DNA of 64,000 nucleotides from Shewanella loihica PV-4 (GCF_000016065.1 NC_009092.1:1860001-1924000), one strand, 5' to 3'. Counted from the first letter of the stretch, positions 9,066 to 18,860 are shown. Notes: generated by a model not told the origin, from the sequence alone. Program-made: numbers and translations.

Positions 9066-10315
9066 GAGAGAGACTCGCCTTCTGGGTAGGCTGGCGCTTC
9101 TACATGGCGCGTCAGTCCAATCGTTTCATCAGCTTCATCTCCTTTGCCTCTACCGCGGGCATCGCCCTGGGGGTCGCCGTGTTGATCACTGTGCTGTCGG
9201 CCATGAACGGCTTCGAGAAGGAGCTTGAGCAGCGCCTGCTGGGCGTAGTGCCCCATGGTGAGCTGACCGGGGTGAATGAGCCGCTGCATGACTGGCCTAA
9301 AATTGCCGAGGATGCCAAGAAGATCCCCGGTATTAATGCCAGCGCACCATTTGTGCGTATTCAGGGCCTGATCCAGAAACCCGGTGGCTTTCAGGGGCTA
9401 ACGGTTATCGGTATCACGCCGGAATTAGAAGCAAAAGTTTCCAACATCCGTGATTTCATGCCGGATGCGGCCTGGCAGGCACTGGCCAGCAAAGAAAACA
9501 ATATCGTCCTGGGTAAGGGGCTGGCCGATGCGCTGGGGCTGTCGCTGGGTAACACCCTGAGCCTCTACACGCCAAACCTTGCCAGTCAGTCAACGGGACG
9601 CGGCCTTGGCTCGGCCAAGAGTCATCAGTTTAAGGTGGCGGGAATTTTTGCGCTTGGCGGTGAGCTAGATCTGACCACTGCCTACATCTCGCTGGATTAT
9701 GGCGCCGAGCTGTTGGGGCTGGGGGATGGCGTGAGCGGGATCCGCATCAAGGTTGACGATGTCTTTGCCGCGCCGCAGCTGATCCGCACCTTGGGCTATA
9801 GCCAGTCGCAATATATGTACCTTTCCGATTGGACCCGTACCCAAGGCCATCTCTATCAGGATATTCAGCTGGTGCGCGCCGTGATGTATCTGGTGCTGGC
9901 GCTGGTGATCGCCGTGGCCTGTTTCAATATCGTCTCGACCCTAGTGATGGCGGTACGTGACAAGCAGTCGGAGATCGCCATCTTGCTGACCATGGGGATG
10001 GCCAAGGCCACCATCATGGGGATCTTTGTGGTGCAGGGCGCGCTAAATGGGCTGTTGGGTTGCTTGATTGGTGCGGGGCTGGGGATCACCCTTGCGCTGA
10101 ACCTCAGTGCTATCGCCAGCGGTATCGAGCAGCTGTTTGGCGTGCAGCTCTTATCGGCCGATGTCTATTTCATCGACTTCTTACCTTCACAGCTACATCT
10201 TCTGGATGTGGCGCTGGTGGTGTCTCTGGCCTTGCTGATGAGCCTATTGGCCACCCTCTATCCCGCCTGGAAGGCGAGTCGTATTCATCCCGCCGAGGCA
10301 TTGGCTGGGCGATAA
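9062..10315 (+). CDS. lolE: Lipoprotein-releasing ABC transporter permease LolE
   Basis: Second permease, 417 residues, paralogous to LolC: N-terminal [19 protein letters not shown]1 with [22 protein letters not shown], a large periplasmic part, and three C-terminal TM segments ending in [20 protein letters not shown]. It starts in an ATGA overlap with the lolD stop. The LolCDE complex is essential in most gammaproteobacteria. The downstream neighbour is convergent, so the operon ends here. Confidence 0.92.
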   Translation: MRERLAFWVGWRFYMARQSNRFISFISFASTAGIALGVAVLITVLSAMNGFEKELEQRLLGVVPHGELTGVNEPLHDWPKIAEDAKKIPGINASAPFVRIQGLIQKPGGFQGLTVIGITPELEAKVSNIRDFMPDAAWQALASKENNIVLGKGLADALGLSLGNTLSLYTPNLASQSTGRGLGSAKSHQFKVAGIFALGGELDLTTAYISLDYGAELLGLGDGVSGIRIKVDDVFAAPQLIRTLGYSQSQYMYLSDWTRTQGHLYQDIQLVRAVMYLVLALVIAVACFNIVSTLVMAVRDKQSEIAILLTMGMAKATIMGIFVVQGALNGLLGCLIGAGLGITLALNLSAIASGIEQLFGVQLLSADVYFIDFLPSQLHLLDVALVVSLALLMSLLATLYPAWKASRIHPAEALAGR

Positions 10316-10342
10316 GACTAGGTCGTAAATTAAGATGGGTCT

Positions 10343-11698
10343 TTAGCGACTTTCCCGGTAGGCGCGTTTTTGTTGATACATCCGCTTGTCGGCATCTGAG
10401 AGCAACTCTTTGATGTCGGCATTCTGACCATCATAGATTGCATAGCCTATGCTGAGTGAGGGCGTCAGTTGTTGTGACTGCCAGCTAAAGGGCTGGGATT
10501 CTATCGCCTGGGTGATATGCGCCATGATCTCCTCGATTTCCTGCATGTCGGTGAGCTCATAGAGCAAGATCAGAAACTCATCGCCGCCAAATCGGGCGAC
10601 CGAGCCCTTAATACCAACCTCTGTCACAAGACGATTGGCGATATATTTTAGCAGCTCATCGCCCGCTTCATGCCCCAGCTCGTCGTTAACCCCTTTAAAG
10701 TCGTTGAGATCTATGTTGAGCAGGGTAAAAGGGGGCTGATTTGGTTTGTTCATCAGACGGTCGAGTTCGTTGATGATGAAGCGCCGATTAGGTAGGTGGG
10801 TCAATTCATCGTGCAGCGCCGCCCTGTGGGTGTGCTGATAGTTGCGAAACAGGAGTAGCATCAGCATATACAAGGTAAAGGCCGCGATCGTACCTATACC
10901 GCCTATGCCAAGGCGCAGCTGGCCGATGCGTTCGAGATTCTCAATATGAAACCTTGCTGCCATATTCCAGGTGGCGCTGGGTAACTTGATGGGGTAGATC
11001 ACATCGGCATTGTCGAAGATGCTGGCATCACCGTAGAAAACCTGTTCGGGTTCGTTGGCGGTGATCTGTTTCTTGATGGCGATATCGCCCCCTTGAAACT
11101 GGGTGATCCCTGTGTCATGGAGTAATTGGTTATAGTTCATCACTACGCTCACCCCGCCCCAGTATTGGGTGTTTTTGGGGTAGTCGGCGAAGATAGGGTA
11201 GCGTGCGATGAGTCCCAATCCGCCTTGCACTAGATTTACCGGGCCGGCGATATACACCGACTGCTGCTCCTTGGCCAGTAATACAGTCTTTAGCTGGTTT
11301 GGCTGGGTGCGAAAGTCGAATCCAACTGCCGCTTCGTTGCCTTTGAGGGGATAGACTAAGGAGATAACATTGTTTGGCGCGATGGCGACGTTGCGCACGT
11401 ATTGCGCCTTGTCGAGCAATTTAGCGGCTATCACATGCCAGTTTTTCATGGCAAATTCGGGATCTATAGTCACCACAGTGGCCAGGCTATCGGCCAGATA
11501 GGTGTCTTTGTAGATGGTGGCCTCGAAGTTAAAGCGGATCAGCGCCAGGTTCTTGCGCAGGTTTTCCTCTTCTTGCTGGATCTCATTGTCGACAAAGTAT
11601 TTTGTTAGCGCACTGATGGTGATCACTGAGGCGAGCAGAAACAAGCAGGAGAGCAGTGCGAAGATCGCAACATGTTTTCTATTTGAATTTAAGTGCAT
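10343..11698 (-). CDS. Membrane-anchored diguanylate cyclase (GGDEF)
   Basis: Protein of 451 residues with TM1 at about 10-32, a periplasmic CHASE/Cache-like sensor region (about 33-255), TM2 (about 262-283, TLYMLMLLLF) and a C-terminal GGDEF domain. The active-site motif RFGGDEF is intact at 369-375, so cyclic-di-GMP synthesis is expected. The inhibitory RxxD I-site, normally five residues before GGDEF, reads GIKG and is absent, so product inhibition by the usual route is unlikely. It is transcribed alone and convergently with lolE. The ligand of the sensor is unknown. Confidence 0.9.
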   Translation of the reverse strand: MHLNSNRKHVAIFALLSCLFLLASVITISALTKYFVDNEIQQEEENLRKNLALIRFNFEATIYKDTYLADSLATVVTIDPEFAMKNWHVIAAKLLDKAQYVRNVAIAPNNVISLVYPLKGNEAAVGFDFRTQPNQLKTVLLAKEQQSVYIAGPVNLVQGGLGLIARYPIFADYPKNTQYWGGVSVVMNYNQLLHDTGITQFQGGDIAIKKQITANEPEQVFYGDASIFDNADVIYPIKLPSATWNMAARFHIENLERIGQLRLGIGGIGTIAAFTLYMLMLLLFRNYQHTHRAALHDELTHLPNRRFIINELDRLMNKPNQPPFTLLNIDLNDFKGVNDELGHEAGDELLKYIANRLVTEVGIKGSVARFGGDEFLILLYELTDMQEIEEIMAHITQAIESQPFSWQSQQLTPSLSIGYAIYDGQNADIKELLSDADKRMYQQKRAYRESR

Positions 11699-12030
11699 GG
11701 CCTTCCTGCATTTTTTGTGATTATTCTAACGAGCGACTTCATCCAAGGCATGTCATTCAGATAGATACAAAGCGTCAACTTTGTGATCAATTTGTTTATT
11801 CTATCTTAAGTTTCTCTTAGATGCGAAGTGGCAATTGCAGCAGCTCATGCTGCAGCTAGCCAAATGTGCAGTGTTATCGGCGAAAATAGCGCGATGATTT
11901 GGTTAACAAAAGCTTATTGGAACCACAGTCCGGTGAAGTTTCATTGCCAGGCATAGCTTAATGCTTGATAGCAAGATCCTGTGAGGGCTTGTGATCAGAG
12001 CAAAGGCGCCAGGCGGTGGGCAGGTGTTCG
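11699..12030. other. Intergenic region between diguanylate cyclase and DUF2062 gene
   Basis: No gene seen. It contains the 5' region of the diguanylate cyclase and a perfect 7-bp hairpin TGCAGCA-GCTCA-TGCTGCA (11836-11854) without a T-tract. Nothing else stands out. Confidence 0.6.
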
Positions 12031-12537
12031 CTACTTGGTGCGATTCTTCCACTTGAACAGGATAGAGTACTTCCACAGGTTGTGGACGACAAAGTAACCC
12101 ACGGCGGAAAATATGATCCCAAACACCAGACAGCCGAGCAAGAAAGGCGGGCCTATGGTGAAGAGTGAGGCCTCGATCCATTGCCAGCTGGCTTCGAAGG
12201 CAAATTCTTGGGGAGGGTGGTTGAGCAGTTTGGCGCCAAAGAGGTAGGCGGCGTAGAACATAAAGGGCATGGTGACTGGGTTGGTGACCCACACCAAGGC
12301 GACGGCGACAGGTAAGTTACAGTTGAACAGGATCGCTAGCGCCGCGGCTAACACCATTTGAAATGGCATGGGGATCCAGGCGACAAACAGGCCGACCGCA
12401 AAGGCGAGGGGAGCGGAGCGTCGATTCAGGGCCCAGAGGTTAGGCTTGTGAAGCAGCTTACCGAACATCTGCAGGTGCTTATGATTCTGCAGTGTCTCAG
12501 GCTTGGGCATATATCGTTGAATGAATTTTTTTGGCAT
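12031..12537 (-). CDS. DUF2062 membrane protein
   Basis: A 168-residue protein of the DUF2062 family with the typical motif WALNRRSAPLAFAVGLFVAWIPMPFQMVLA and the helix containing ALVWVTNPVTMPFMFYAAYLFG. Three hydrophobic segments (about 45-72, 75-102, 128-155) suggest an inner-membrane protein. Function unknown. Its start lies only 31 bp from the divergent comEC start, so each promoter must lie within or beyond the neighbouring coding sequence. Confidence 0.85.
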   Translation of the reverse strand: MPKKFIQRYMPKPETLQNHKHLQMFGKLLHKPNLWALNRRSAPLAFAVGLFVAWIPMPFQMVLAAALAILFNCNLPVAVALVWVTNPVTMPFMFYAAYLFGAKLLNHPPQEFAFEASWQWIEASLFTIGPPFLLGCLVFGIIFSAVGYFVVHNLWKYSILFKWKNRTK

Positions 12538-12568
12538 AGCTTAGTGTTGCAGTCTTAAATTATTCATT

Positions 12569-14854
12569 ATGAATCGATTCATGTTTGGCTATTGTGCCAC
12601 GCTCATCTCCGCGCTGCTCTGGCCTACTTTGCCAACCTTTCCCCTTGCATGTGCCGTCTTGGTAATTGCCGTCATCATGCTGAAATGGTCGAAATTATTG
12701 GCCGGTAGCCTTCTGGCTATAGCTTGGATGAGTCTATTTTGCCACCAACTTTTGGTTTTTACGTCCGATAAATCGAGCGAGCCGCCATCAGTAAGGGGCG
12801 AAATCATATCACTAGTTTATCGAAACGGCGACTGGATTAATGCCGATATTCGTATTTTAGCGGACCATCCCTTTCATTTTCCTGACAAATATTTACGCTT
12901 ACGTTGGCAAAGCGAACAAAAAGTCGCCATAGGTGAGGTGTGGCAATTCACCCTTGCCCCAAAGCCCATCACCAGTGTGCTCAACCAAGGGGAATTTAAT
13001 CAGCAGGCCTACCTGCTCTCGAAGCACATCATAGGCAAGGGCAGGGTCATTGCGGCCAAGCGCCTGTTACCACCACAGGGCATGCGGGCCAAACTACTGA
13101 CAAAGTTGCGCCAGGATCTGGCCTCACTGGCCAATGGCGATTTGATGCTGGCGCTCATGCTGGGCGATAAACAGCAGATAAGCGATGCACATTGGCAGGG
13201 CCTGAGGCAAAGCGGAACAGGGCATCTGGTGACCATCTCTGGGCTGCATCTGTCTGTGCTGGCAATCTGGGTGATGGGGCTGGGGGGCTATCTGTTAGGG
13301 CGACTCACTCCTCGTCTGGGACTCGGTAATCGTCAGGCCATCGCCCTGGTGGCGCTGATTTGCTGTGGTCTCTATGCCTTTCTCGCCGGACTTGGGCTGC
13401 CGACCCAGCGGGCGCTCATCATGCTGGTGATGGTGATCCTGCTTGGTCTAATCCGCCGTTACGCATCGCCCTTCGAGCGGCTGTTATGGGCACTTTTCAT
13501 TGTACTGCTGTTGGACCCTTTAAGTATTCTCGGCGCCGGGCTTTGGCTCTCTTTTGGTGCGCTCGCCATCATTCTCTGGTTTACGCAATCATGGCCTGCG
13601 CCTGATGAGCGTCTATCAAGCTGGCAACGGCTGAAATGGCGTCTTAAGCAGATGTGGCAGATCCAGTGGCGCCTGAGTCTATCGCTTGGCTTGCTGCAAG
13701 GGCTATTGTTTGGCGGCTTTGCGCCCTACGCGTTGATATTTAACCTTATCTTCGTGCCTTGGTTTAGTCTGGTGGTGATCCCCCTAAGTTTCATGGCGCT
13801 GATAACCTGGATAATCGGCATTTATCTTGGCGTGTCCGTTAGCCTGCCGCTTTATCTGTTGGATCTTGCCATTTCACCCATGACTCTTGCGTTCGATTGG
13901 CTAGGGGAGCTGCCGCTTCACTGGCTGCCAGCCTCGATGCAGCTGGTCTCAGCTTTGGTGTTTGGCCTGCTTGGGCTTATCCTTTGGCGACTCGCCTCCG
14001 GCGCCTGGCGTTGGATGATCCCTGTGTTGTTCATGCCCCTGTGTCTCTGGTTTTTACCACAGAGATTGACGGACCCTAAAAGCTGGCAGGTGCACCTGCT
14101 TGATGTCGGGCAGGGGCTCAGCCTGGTGGTTGAGAAACAGGGGCGGGCACTGATCTATGATACAGGCGCGGCGTTTGGTGAGCACTTTAGTTATGCAGAT
14201 AGGGTCATAGTGCCCTTCTTGCATTACCGTGGCATAGGTGAGCTGGACTATCTGGTGCTCAGCCATAGTGACAATGACCATGCCGGCGGCGCCGATTATC
14301 TGTTAGGTCGCTACCCTAAAGTGAAATTGGTGACAGATCTCAGCTATCCCGGCGCCATCGACTGTCGTCCTAAAAGCCTCAACTGGCAGGGGTTAAGACT
14401 TGAGATTTTGGGGCCGCGCGAGCCGCAGCCCGGCAATAATGGCTCCTGTGTCGTGCGGATAAGCGACGGCAGGCGAAGTGTGCTCATCCCTGGGGATATC
14501 GAGAGTGAGGGTGAGCAGTCACTCCTGACCCAGAGCGCCGAGGTTGGCAGCACTGTCCTAATCGCGGCCCATCACGGCAGTAACACCTCATCGAGCGGGG
14601 CCTTTATTCGGGCAAGCGCGCCCGGTATCGTGCTCTACGCCGCCGGTTTCAACAATCGCTATGGTTTTCCCAAGGCTGAGGTGGTGAGGCGTTTTCGCGA
14701 CCAAAAGGCGCTTCAGTACAGCACGGGCGATAACGGTCAGCTGAGTTTAAAACTGGACGAGCAGGGCATTACCGTACTGGGTTATCGCCGGGATCTGGCG
14801 CCATTTTGGTACAATCAACGCTTTGAATTTGGTGAGTTTGGCAATCCAGAGTAG
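12569..14854 (+). CDS. comEC: DNA internalization protein ComEC/Rec2
   Basis: Full-length (761 residues) ComEC/Rec2, the inner-membrane channel for incoming single-stranded DNA in natural transformation. It has several N-terminal TM segments, the competence domain (SGTGHLVTISGLHLSVLA around 220), a bundle of hydrophobic helices to about 500, and a C-terminal metallo-beta-lactamase-fold domain with LDVGQGLSLVVE, LSHSDNDHAGG (HxDxDH-like) and AAHHGSNTSSS. No Shine-Dalgarno sequence is obvious at the ATG; a second ATG lies at 12581. msbA follows 33 bp later. Presence of the gene does not show that the organism is naturally competent. Confidence 0.95.
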   Translation: MNRFMFGYCATLISALLWPTLPTFPLACAVLVIAVIMLKWSKLLAGSLLAIAWMSLFCHQLLVFTSDKSSEPPSVRGEIISLVYRNGDWINADIRILADHPFHFPDKYLRLRWQSEQKVAIGEVWQFTLAPKPITSVLNQGEFNQQAYLLSKHIIGKGRVIAAKRLLPPQGMRAKLLTKLRQDLASLANGDLMLALMLGDKQQISDAHWQGLRQSGTGHLVTISGLHLSVLAIWVMGLGGYLLGRLTPRLGLGNRQAIALVALICCGLYAFLAGLGLPTQRALIMLVMVILLGLIRRYASPFERLLWALFIVLLLDPLSILGAGLWLSFGALAIILWFTQSWPAPDERLSSWQRLKWRLKQMWQIQWRLSLSLGLLQGLLFGGFAPYALIFNLIFVPWFSLVVIPLSFMALITWIIGIYLGVSVSLPLYLLDLAISPMTLAFDWLGELPLHWLPASMQLVSALVFGLLGLILWRLASGAWRWMIPVLFMPLCLWFLPQRLTDPKSWQVHLLDVGQGLSLVVEKQGRALIYDTGAAFGEHFSYADRVIVPFLHYRGIGELDYLVLSHSDNDHAGGADYLLGRYPKVKLVTDLSYPGAIDCRPKSLNWQGLRLEILGPREPQPGNNGSCVVRISDGRRSVLIPGDIESEGEQSLLTQSAEVGSTVLIAAHHGSNTSSSGAFIRASAPGIVLYAAGFNNRYGFPKAEVVRRFRDQKALQYSTGDNGQLSLKLDEQGITVLGYRRDLAPFWYNQRFEFGEFGNPE

Positions 14855-14887
14855 AATACGCTTTTTGCACCTACGATAGAATCCTGA

Positions 14888-16702
14888 ATGACAAATTCTT
14901 CGAAAAGTGAAGTTGGCAGCGTTTTTCTCAGACTGCTCACTTATCTTGTCCCGCTCAAAGGGGTGTTATTTTTGTCTGTGTTTGGCCTAGTGCTTTACGG
15001 CTTGGTGGACGCAACCTTTATTTATTCAATTAAACCTTTTATTGATCAAGGTTTTGCCAGCAATGTGCCGACCACGCCTGGCTTGGTTGAAGGAGTCGAC
15101 CTTGGCATGGGCGGCGGCTTTAACTCCGACAGCGACGTGCTCAAAACTGCACCTTTCGTGGTGATTGGCCTGTTTACCCTGAGGGGCCTGGCTAACTTTC
15201 TCTCCACCTATGGGATCTCTTACATCAGTGCGCGCATGATCATGGATATGCGTCAGCAGGTGTTTGAGCATTACCTGAGATTGCCAGTGAGCTATATCGA
15301 CGCCGAAAGCAGCGGTAACTTGATCTCCCGGGTGACCTTCGATACCGAACAGATCGCCAGGGCATCGGGCAGTGCGCTGATCACCATAGTGCGTGACGGC
15401 ATCACAGTGATCGGCATGCTGGGGGTGATGTTCTACAACTCCTGGAAACTCTCGCTCTGTATCCTGATTGTCGGGCCCCTTATCGGCTTGGTGATTGCCG
15501 TGGTCAGCCGAAAGTTTCGCAAGGTCTCTAAACAGATCCAGACCGCCATGGGCGGTGTGACCTCAGTTACCGAGCAGATGATCAAGGGCCACAAGAATGT
15601 GTTGGTCTTCGGTGGTCAACAGGCTGAGTCGCAACGTTTTGCCAAGGTGAACGACGATAACCGCTCGCGCACCATGAAACTGGCTCTGGCCCAGGCAATC
15701 AGTCAGCCCTTGGTGATGGTCATCGGTTCTCTGGCGCTAGCCTTCGTGTTATACGCCTCGAGCCTTGAGAGCATGCGCGCCGACCTTACCGCGGGTACCT
15801 TCGCCACTATCTTGGCGGCCATGCTCGCCATGTTGCAGCCAATCAAGAGCCTAACCCGCGTCAACGCCGAGTTTCAGCGTGGTATCGCCGCCTGTAGTAC
15901 CATCTTTGCCGTGTTAGATACCCCGGCCGAGGTGGATAACGGCACCTTCGAGACGAAAAGAGTCGAGGGTCGCTTGAGCTTCGATAAGGTCAACTTCCGC
16001 TACAACAATCAGGAAGGCTTGGCGTTAAAAGAAGTGGATTTTCAGGTTAATCCGGGTGAAACCCTGGCCCTGGTGGGACGCAGTGGCTCGGGTAAGTCGA
16101 CCATTGCCAGCCTGATCACCCGCTTCTATTCGGATCTCGACAGCGGTGATATTCGCTTGGATGATGTCAGCCTGAGAGATTACAAGCTGGCGGCGCTGCG
16201 CCGTCAGGTGGCATTGGTGTCACAGCAGGTGACGCTGATCAACGATACCATAGCGGCGAACATCGCCTATGCCTATCCGGGCGAGGTCACCGAGGAGCAG
16301 ATCATCGATGCGGCTAAGCTCGCCAATGCCTGGGAGTTTATCTGCAACATGCCTGAGGGGATCTATACCCAGGTTGGCGAAAACGGCGTCATGCTCTCGG
16401 GTGGTCAGCGCCAGCGTATCGCCATTGCCAGGGCGATACTGCGCGATGCGCCGATCTTGATCCTCGATGAGGCAACCTCGGCGCTGGATACCGAGTCGGA
16501 GAAGGCTATTCAGACGGGTCTGGATAACCTCAGACAGAATCGCACTTCGATCGTGATCGCTCACCGTCTGTCGACCGTCGAAAATGCCAACCAGATCTTG
16601 GTGGTGGATCAGGGCAAGGTGGTCGAGCGCGGCACCCATAGCGAGCTACTGGCCAAGCAGGGGATCTATTACAACCTGTACCAGATGCAGTTTGGTAGCT
16701 AA
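14888..16702 (+). CDS. msbA: Lipid A export ATP-binding/permease protein MsbA
   Basis: A 604-residue half-transporter fusing an N-terminal six-TM ABC exporter domain (about 20-320) with an ATPase domain: Walker A GRSGSGKST, Q-loop VSQQVTLINDT, signature LSGGQRQRIAIARAIL, Walker B ILILDEATSALD and the H-loop IAHRLST. MsbA flips core-lipid A across the inner membrane. Directly followed by lpxK (5-bp gap), the conserved order for this gene, which separates it from drug exporters of the same fold. Confidence 0.97.
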   Translation: MTNSSKSEVGSVFLRLLTYLVPLKGVLFLSVFGLVLYGLVDATFIYSIKPFIDQGFASNVPTTPGLVEGVDLGMGGGFNSDSDVLKTAPFVVIGLFTLRGLANFLSTYGISYISARMIMDMRQQVFEHYLRLPVSYIDAESSGNLISRVTFDTEQIARASGSALITIVRDGITVIGMLGVMFYNSWKLSLCILIVGPLIGLVIAVVSRKFRKVSKQIQTAMGGVTSVTEQMIKGHKNVLVFGGQQAESQRFAKVNDDNRSRTMKLALAQAISQPLVMVIGSLALAFVLYASSLESMRADLTAGTFATILAAMLAMLQPIKSLTRVNAEFQRGIAACSTIFAVLDTPAEVDNGTFETKRVEGRLSFDKVNFRYNNQEGLALKEVDFQVNPGETLALVGRSGSGKSTIASLITRFYSDLDSGDIRLDDVSLRDYKLAALRRQVALVSQQVTLINDTIAANIAYAYPGEVTEEQIIDAAKLANAWEFICNMPEGIYTQVGENGVMLSGGQRQRIAIARAILRDAPILILDEATSALDTESEKAIQTGLDNLRQNRTSIVIAHRLSTVENANQILVVDQGKVVERGTHSELLAKQGIYYNLYQMQFGS

Positions 16703-16707
16703 GCAGT

Positions 16708-17724
16708 ATGCAGGCGTTGGTTAATCGTCTCTGGTATGACAGGCAGGCCGGTGTTCACTGGCTGCTTGTACTGTTGCTTCTGCCTCTAAGTGGCTTGTTT
16801 TATCTGCTGACGAGTCTCAGGCGACAGCTGTTTCGTTTGGGGCTTAAGGCAAGCGCGCGGCTCGATGTGCCTGTGATTGTGGTGGGCAACATCACGGTCG
16901 GTGGCAGCGGCAAGACCCCCACGGTTATCTATCTCATCGAACTGCTTCGCCGTAATGGCTATCGCCCTGGGGTGATCAGCCGCGGCTACGGCGTCGAGTT
17001 TTCCGGCTGTAAGCGGGTTATTGCTGGCATGCCAGCCAATGAAGTAGGTGATGAACCGGCCATGATAGTGGCGCGCACCCAGGTGCCTATGGTGATAGGT
17101 AGCGATCGCGTGGCGGCGGGTAAGGCCCTGATGGATTGGCAGGCGGTGGATGTGATCATCAGCGACGATGGCTTGCAGCACTATCGCCTTAAACGGGATA
17201 TCGAGATCTTAGTACTTGATGGCAAACGCCGCTTCGGCAATGGTCTGCTGTTGCCTGCCGGACCATTGAGAGAAGGGCGCTGGCGTCAAGGCCGCGTCGA
17301 CTTTACCTTGGTCAACGGCGAGGGTAGTGGACCCGAAGAGTTTGAGATGGCGCTGGCGCCTGGCAATTGGCGCAGCGTGGCAGATGGCCAGGTAGTTACA
17401 GCTAATGTGGACAAGAGTCATGAGAGTGTGGCTATCGCCGGCATAGGCAATCCACAGCGATTCTTCGATACCCTTAGTGAGATTGGGGTTCAACCAAGTG
17501 GTCAACATGCCTTTGACGATCATCAGGCTTACAGTCTCGAGGCTATAGAGACGGTTGCGGCGGGTCGGGGCGTGCTAATGACAGAGAAAGATGCGGTTAA
17601 ATGTCGCGAATTTGCAAAGTCTAACTGGTGGTATTTGCCTGTAGATGCCAAGATAGCACCAGAATTTGAACAGCAATTGTTAACGCTGCTAAAGCGGCGC
17701 GAAAACGTACAACAAGGAAATTAA
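16708..17724 (+). CDS. lpxK: Tetraacyldisaccharide 4'-kinase LpxK
   Basis: Protein of 338 residues with an N-terminal membrane anchor (about 18-36, [16 protein letters not shown]) and the LpxK P-loop [15 protein letters not shown]. It phosphorylates the 4' position of the lipid A disaccharide precursor. [13 protein letters not shown] and [13 protein letters not shown] are family signatures. It sits between msbA (5 bp) and ycaR (1 bp) in a compact operon. No kdsB follows, unlike enterobacteria. Confidence 0.97.
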   Translation: MQALVNRLWYDRQAGVHWLLVLLLLPLSGLFYLLTSLRRQLFRLGLKASARLDVPVIVVGNITVGGSGKTPTVIYLIELLRRNGYRPGVISRGYGVEFSGCKRVIAGMPANEVGDEPAMIVARTQVPMVIGSDRVAAGKALMDWQAVDVIISDDGLQHYRLKRDIEILVLDGKRRFGNGLLLPAGPLREGRWRQGRVDFTLVNGEGSGPEEFEMALAPGNWRSVADGQVVTANVDKSHESVAIAGIGNPQRFFDTLSEIGVQPSGQHAFDDHQAYSLEAIETVAAGRGVLMTEKDAVKCREFAKSNWWYLPVDAKIAPEFEQQLLTLLKRRENVQQGN

Positions 17725-17725
17725 C

Positions 17726-17905
17726 ATGGCGTTTGATAAGAAACTTTTAGAGATAGTTGCCTGCCCTGTATGTAAGGGTAAGCTTGAATATGACAAAGCT
17801 AATCAGCAGCTTATCTGTAAGGCCGATCGTTTGGCCTATGCCATTAACGAAGGGATCCCTGTACTGCTTGAAAACAAGGCAACCCCTTGGAACGAAGAAG
17901 CGTAA
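17726..17905 (+). CDS. ycaR: Trm112/YcaR-family small zinc-ribbon-like protein
   Basis: A protein of 59 residues, [19 protein letters not shown]..., of the UPF0434/Trm112 family. The N-terminal CPVC pair is present, but the second cysteine pair is reduced to a single C in QLICKADR, so full zinc coordination is doubtful. It begins one base after the lpxK stop with a ribosome binding site (AAGGA) in the lpxK end, so it is translationally linked. In many gammaproteobacteria this family lies between lpxK and kdsB; its exact role in bacteria is not established. Confidence 0.9.
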   Translation: MAFDKKLLEIVACPVCKGKLEYDKANQQLICKADRLAYAINEGIPVLLENKATPWNEEA

Positions 17906-17970
17906 CTCGTTTTTTTTCTATTAAATGTCGCGCTTTGCTTTAAGTAGTAGCTTATCGCGCGGCAAGCTAG

Positions 17971-17992
17971 AGACGTGCCGATTGGCACGTCT
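17971..17992 (+). terminator. Hairpin terminator after the msbA-lpxK-ycaR operon
   Basis: AGACGTGCC and GGCACGTCT form a perfect 9-bp stem around GATT. The following T-rich stretch is interrupted (TCTGTTTCATC), so termination may be imperfect. Confidence 0.65.
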
Positions 17993-18000
17993 TCTGTTTC

Positions 18001-18036
18001 ATCTTCACTTTTTTATCTTCATTTTTTTATCTTCAA
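18001..18036. repeat. 14-nt tandem repeat, about 2.5 copies
   Basis: ATCTTCACTTTTTT, ATCTTCATTTTTTT and a partial ATCTTCA follow each other with an exact 14-nt period, between the ycaR terminator and the next gene. Confidence 0.8.
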
Positions 18037-18140
18037 GCCAAGTTGCTGTCGCTCATAGTTTCCCCGCTCAGGTCCTCGAAGATTGCATTTGTCTTAGCTT
18101 GCACACATAATCCCTTTTCACTTTTACCGGAGTACCTTGT

Positions 18141-18860
18141 GTGACTGTTTCTAGCCTTCAACATGTGATTGATAAACTACTTGTCGAAAATCAGGGCGAA
18201 CGAATAGTCAGTTTCGAGCATCAAGGCCGCAAGTATTGGCTTAAACAGTCAGAACGCCTTACCGGCGCCATGCGTTGGCTAAAGTCCCAGCCCCAAGCGG
18301 CGTTGCAGCTCGAGATTTCAACCCTCACTCAACTCGCCAAGCGAGGTGCCCCTGTGCCCGAACTGGTTGCCAGTGGCGAAGGTTTTCTGGTGGTTGCCGA
18401 TGTGGGCATGCCCGTCAATGGTTGGTTAAATGCCGACATCTCAGAGGCCGAGAAGCTAAAGATATTGCAAGATAGTGCGACTGGGTTAGCGCATCTGCAT
18501 CTTAAAGGCTTGGCTCATGGCAGACCTGCGCTTAGGGATATCTGCTGGGAAGAGGGAGATGTTGCCTTTATCGATTTTGAGGCGAATCAGCAAGACAGTG
18601 ACATGCATAGGCAGCAGATCAGGGATCTCCTCGTCTATATCCACAGCCTGTACCGTTACATAGGGCCCCATCCTGAGATCGCCGAGCCTGTCATTGCAGC
18701 CTATCGCGCCGCGGGCGGAGAGTCACTCTGGCAGGCGTCCAAGCAAGAGATGGCTAAATGGCAATGGCTAAACTATCTAATCGCACCACTTAGATCTATC
18801 GGCGGTAAAGATCTGCGCCCCGTCTATTGGTTACTGCGCCACTTTAAACAGACCCATTAA
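18141..18860 (+). CDS. Atypical small protein-kinase-like (Kdo/RIO-like) enzyme
   Basis: A 239-residue single-domain protein starting at GTG, with GGAG eight bases upstream. The fold signals are kinase-like: a lysine in KYWLKQ near residue 33 as candidate ATP-binding Lys, a catalytic-loop equivalent HGRPALRDI at 126-134, and VAFIDFE at the DFG position. In the loop the canonical HxD base is arginine and the usual Asn is Asp, so the chemistry is either rearranged or lost. Families of this kind (lipopolysaccharide Kdo kinases, RIO-like kinases) include envelope-modifying enzymes; the position after lipid A genes is suggestive but not proof. No TM segment is seen. Confidence 0.65.
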   Translation: MTVSSLQHVIDKLLVENQGERIVSFEHQGRKYWLKQSERLTGAMRWLKSQPQAALQLEISTLTQLAKRGAPVPELVASGEGFLVVADVGMPVNGWLNADISEAEKLKILQDSATGLAHLHLKGLAHGRPALRDICWEEGDVAFIDFEANQQDSDMHRQQIRDLLVYIHSLYRYIGPHPEIAEPVIAAYRAAGGESLWQASKQEMAKWQWLNYLIAPLRSIGGKDLRPVYWLLRHFKQTH

